NCBI GenBank assembly: GCA_937960795.1
Contig: CALGPA010000125.1
Coordinates: 1 to 37,230 of the forward strand
DNA: 37,230 bases
Reading direction: 5' to 3'
Source of the DNA: an uncultured bacterium
Lineage (GTDB): Bacteria > Cloacimonadota > Cloacimonadia > Cloacimonadales > Cloacimonadaceae
Positions within the stretch are counted from its first letter, which is position 1. Each line of letters begins with the position of its first letter. Position numbers and translations under genes: made by a program. Shown piece after piece: positions 34,977-37,230 of this stretch. Under the pieces are notes generated by a model. The model did no database searches, was not told the origin of the DNA, and worked only from the letters and a program-made list of their open reading frames with translations.

Positions 34977-35030
34977 TCATTACAATATGATACTAGTGTT
35001 TGTGAGCTAAGCTCTTTTCACACCAATCCT

Positions 35031-36353
35031 TTATTTCTTGGCAAAGTTTTCCAAGACTTCAGCGATAGTGGGCACGCCAATCTCTTGAAGCTCATATTGA
35101 ACCTGGCAAGCCGGCTTTTTGATGTCCACAATGCGACGAAGGTCGATCGGAGTCGCGATGACTACAGATTCACAATCGGTATCGTTGATAGTCTTTTCCA
35201 GATCTTTGATCTGCTGAGGGCTATAACCCATCGCGGGAAGCAAGGTGCCGATATCGGGATACTTCTCGAAAGTATCTTTGATCTCGCCAACAGCCCACTC
35301 ACGAGGATCCACAAATTCTGCTGCGCCATATTTCTCGGCGGCAACCATTCCGGCTCCAAAGGTCATTTCACCATGTGTGAGGGTGGGACCGTCTTCGACT
35401 ACGAGCACTCTCTTGTTTAGAATCATCTCGGGATGATCAACAAAAAGAGGTGAAGCAGCGTCTATGATCTTGGCAGTAGGATTGATCTCACGAACGTTTG
35501 CACGAACTTCGTTGATATCCATCATGTCAGCGCTATCGATTTTGTTGATCACGACTACGTCTGCCATGTAGACATTGGTCTCGCCGGGATAGTAGCTGAT
35601 CTCGTCGCCGGGGCGGTGAGGATCTACCACTACGATGCGTACCATTTCGTCTGAAGAGTAGAAAGGAATGTCATTGTTTCCACCATCCCAGATGATGACG
35701 TCGGCTTCTTTTTCTGCTTCGCGAACGATGGCTTCATAATCTACGCCGGCGTAGATCACGCTGCCCATCTGAATGTGGGGTTCATATTCTTCCATCTCTT
35801 CGATGGTGCAATTGTGCTTCTTGAGATCTTCAAGCTCAGCAAAACGCTGTACCTTCTGTTTCACAAGATCACCATAGGGCATGGGGTGACGGATGGATAC
35901 GACCTTGAGGCCGCGAGCTTTGAGGGCTTTCACGACCTGACGAGTAGTCTGGGACTTTCCGCAACCGGTACGGGTAGCGCAGATGCTCACCAACGGCTTG
36001 GAAGTCTTGATGGTGGTATTGTTTGCGCCCATCAGCATAAAGTCTGCTCCGGTAGCATTAACCAAGGCGGCTTTGTGCATCACAGTCTCATATGGAAGGT
36101 CGCTGTATGCAAGGACCACAAGGTCCACATTGTGCTTTACGATAAGATTCTTGATCTCACTTTCGGGTTTGATCTCGATGCCATTGGGATACAGCTCTCC
36201 TGCCAGTTCAGCAGGATACTTTTTGTCATCGATACCGGGGATTTGGGTGGCGGTGAAGGCTACTATCTCATAGTCTTTGTTGTTACGGAAAAAGACGTTG
36301 AAATTGTGGAAGTCACGCCCTGCAGCGCCCATAATGATAACTCTACGTTTCAT
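35031..36353 (-). CDS. COG2403-type predicted GTPase (cyclic 2,3-diphosphoglycerate synthetase-like)
   Basis: A 440-residue cytoplasmic nucleotide-binding protein. An N-terminal Rossmann-like half begins RVIIMGAAGRDFHNFNVFFRNN, a signature of this family, followed by LVVLAYSDLPYETVM. A P-loop at about 126-134 (TRTGCGKSQTT, K133) opens the second domain. It goes on with SIRHPMPYGDL, the Walker-B-like IIWDGGNND, and VVINKIDSAD, an NKxD-type guanine-recognition motif. Relatives are annotated as predicted GTPase or cyclic 2,3-diphosphoglycerate synthetase; the latter was shown only in some thermophilic archaea, so I do not assume it. Good Shine-Dalgarno AGGAG precedes the ATG. It is upstream of carbamate kinase on the same strand. 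Confidence 0.85.
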   Translation of the reverse strand: MKRRVIIMGAAGRDFHNFNVFFRNNKDYEIVAFTATQIPGIDDKKYPAELAGELYPNGIEIKPESEIKNLIVKHNVDLVVLAYSDLPYETVMHKAALVNATGADFMLMGANNTTIKTSKPLVSICATRTGCGKSQTTRQVVKALKARGLKVVSIRHPMPYGDLVKQKVQRFAELEDLKKHNCTIEEMEEYEPHIQMGSVIYAGVDYEAIVREAEKEADVIIWDGGNNDIPFYSSDEMVRIVVVDPHRPGDEISYYPGETNVYMADVVVINKIDSADMMDINEVRANVREINPTAKIIDAASPLFVDHPEMILNKRVLVVEDGPTLTHGEMTFGAGMVAAEKYGAAEFVDPREWAVGEIKDTFEKYPDIGTLLPAMGYSPQQIKDLEKTINDTDCESVVIATPIDLRRIVDIKKPACQVQYELQEIGVPTIAEVLENFAKK

Positions 36354-36536
36354 TTGAATCTCCTTTATTTGATTAGATTATTGTCGTTTATCTCAAGCTT
36401 TAAGATAGGCTTTAATCGTCAAGAAAAATCTTTTGAACCCCGAAGCCCATAGATTCTGATTTGGATTGCCGCCTTGGCGACACGCAAATCAATTGCACCA
36501 CACTTTTCATATCAAGCAACGAAAAGCATGAAGCCC

Positions 36537-36565
36537 TTGACATATCGAGAACATTTTATTCTCAT
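36537..36565 (+). promoter_or_regulatory. Promoter of the decayed secreted-protein gene
   Basis: TTGACA (36537-36542, perfect -35), a 17-base spacer, and TCTCAT (36560-36565, 4 of 6 for the -10). It lies about 60 bases upstream of the pseudogene's intact ribosome binding site. An imperfect palindrome GAGAA/TTCTC (36547-36551, 36559-36563) overlaps the spacer. Confidence 0.4.
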
Positions 36566-36624
36566 GTCGACAATCTTGAATGAAGTCTATCATCGAGTCT
36601 TTTGGCACAAGATAAGGAGTCATA

Positions 36625-37046
36625 ATGAGAAAGCCCTAGAACATTTTGTTTGTAGTTCTTGCCACATGGAGCTTCTGCCCTGCCCACTTGCTCCAATCTA
36701 CATAAGTTTGACAGATTCACGTTAGTTTGCCACTGATCAGCGGCATCGCCCGTCGTGGCCTTCCCTGCATGATGTCCAATGGGGATATCTTCTTCTATAC
36801 GCACTATAAAGTCAGCAAGAAGAGCATCATTATACAAATTGATATCGAGCTTTCCAGCTCAAGCCACTCAGATGTCGCAGCTCCGCCCCTACCCGATATC
36901 AGTGTCTATCCCAATCCGGCGCAGATGTCACGGGCAAGCTTGAAGTAAACAACGCAAAGCTGGAAGGTCTCAGCGCCGGTATCAACCTCATCAAAGCGCG
37001 CAACAGACAGGATCTGAAAGCAAAGAAGCTTGTGCTGATACGCTAG
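36625..37046 (+). pseudogene. Remnant of a secreted protein gene with type IX sorting domain
   Basis: A strong AAGGAG (36614-36619) is 5 bases before ATG 36625, followed by MRKP, an in-frame TAG (36637-36639), then NILFVVLATWSFCPA, which reads as the rest of a signal peptide. Further in-frame stops are TAA (36703-36705) and TGA (36709-36711). The frame then runs on from 36712 to DISVYPNPAQ, the start of a sorting domain. A deletion and frame change follow, and the end is in another frame: LEGLSAGINLIKARN to KKLVLIR, stop at 37044-37046. About 40 residues expected between YPNP and the end are missing. So the gene has at least three stops, a frameshift and an internal deletion. The body (ISGIARRGLPCMMSNGDIFFY) is not recognised. 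Confidence 0.75.
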
Positions 37047-37230
37047 ACCCATGTGCTCCAATAGTTACCATCAATGATCACTCTTTCGAGGGATATGGAT
37101 GATGACCATGCCGGAGCGCTATGAAACAAAGCCCATATCCGGACGATCGCTTCAGCGTCCTGTGATACAGAAAGTAGTCTAATGCCAGGCTGACACCCTC
37201 ATAACGATAGAGCTGACGCTGCTTTTTCCT

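Noticed and set aside
35031..36353. Calling the COG2403 protein a cyclic 2,3-diphosphoglycerate synthetase
   Set aside because: The enzyme is known from a few thermophilic archaea; the gene context here (carbamate kinase) and broad spread of the family argue against transferring the name.
36474..36725. 83-codon frame MATRKS... overlapping the pseudogene start
   Set aside because: It is in another frame from the AAGGAG-ATG at 36614-36627 and has no own ribosome binding site.
37078..37230. Open frame on the minus strand running off the right edge (50 codons, stop at 37078-37080)
   Set aside because: No recognisable protein, no codon pattern or ribosome binding site to judge by, and it may be chance; too short to call a partial gene.
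1..37230. Prophage, transposon, CRISPR array or toxin-antitoxin system
   Set aside because: No integrase, transposase, capsid, Cas or toxin-like gene, and no regularly spaced short repeats were seen.

Overview
The window looks like a chromosomal segment from an anaerobic, fermentative bacterium with a Gram-negative type envelope. I place it, as an inference, in or near the Cloacimonadota (Cloacimonas-like bacteria). Three loci carry C-terminal sorting domains of the type IX secretion (Por) kind, with the YPNP / NFPNPFNPxTxI motifs typical of the Bacteroidota-Cloacimonadota-Marinimicrobia group. The metabolic genes (butyrate kinase, thiolase, carbamate kinase) fit amino-acid or sugar fermentation. 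I see no prophage, insertion sequence, CRISPR array or rRNA.

Layout, left to right. 1-76: tRNA-Ala on the minus strand. 312-3533: a membrane-anchored parvulin-type foldase, a terminator, then a phosphohexomutase. 3587-4315: a SpoU-type RNA methyltransferase on the minus strand. The 160-bp gap 4316-4475 holds a dense cluster of DnaA boxes. 4476-7293 (minus strand): a secreted clostripain-family protease with a sorting domain, and butyrate kinase upstream of it. 7513-9977: a small acidic DUF1292 protein with a terminator, then transketolase. 10021-14130: an SGNH hydrolase, an MBOAT O-acyltransferase and phosphomannose isomerase, probably a surface-polysaccharide modification cassette.

14622-28065 is a long run of nine closely packed plus-strand genes, most abutting or overlapping by 4-14 bases: thiolase, class III aminotransferase, CTP synthase, aspartokinase, methionyl-tRNA synthetase, a SpoIID-like peptidoglycan enzyme, Hsp33, a secreted helical-repeat/FG-GAP/UnbV protein, and a guanine deaminase-like enzyme. 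It reads as one translationally coupled transcription unit mixing housekeeping and envelope functions. 28233-31262 is a 1009-residue secreted repeat protein with a sorting domain, its own promoter region and a strong terminator. 31308-31898 is noncoding and rich in hairpins. 31899-33862: glutaminyl-tRNA synthetase and a small ACT-like protein. After two back-to-back terminators, 33974-36353 (minus strand) encodes carbamate kinase and a COG2403-type GTPase. The right end (36625-37046) is the wreck of a small gene for a secreted sorting-domain protein.

Most noteworthy points: five DnaA-box-like 9-mers within 120 bp at 4338-4457 (a candidate replication origin or DnaA-binding locus); a roughly 70-bp intergenic repeat present twice (14163-14233 and 31418-31487) with a conserved hairpin and compensating differences; three TTCTTGC half-sites around the promoter of the large secreted repeat protein; and a decaying secretion-cargo gene that keeps its promoter, ribosome binding site and signal-peptide codons.
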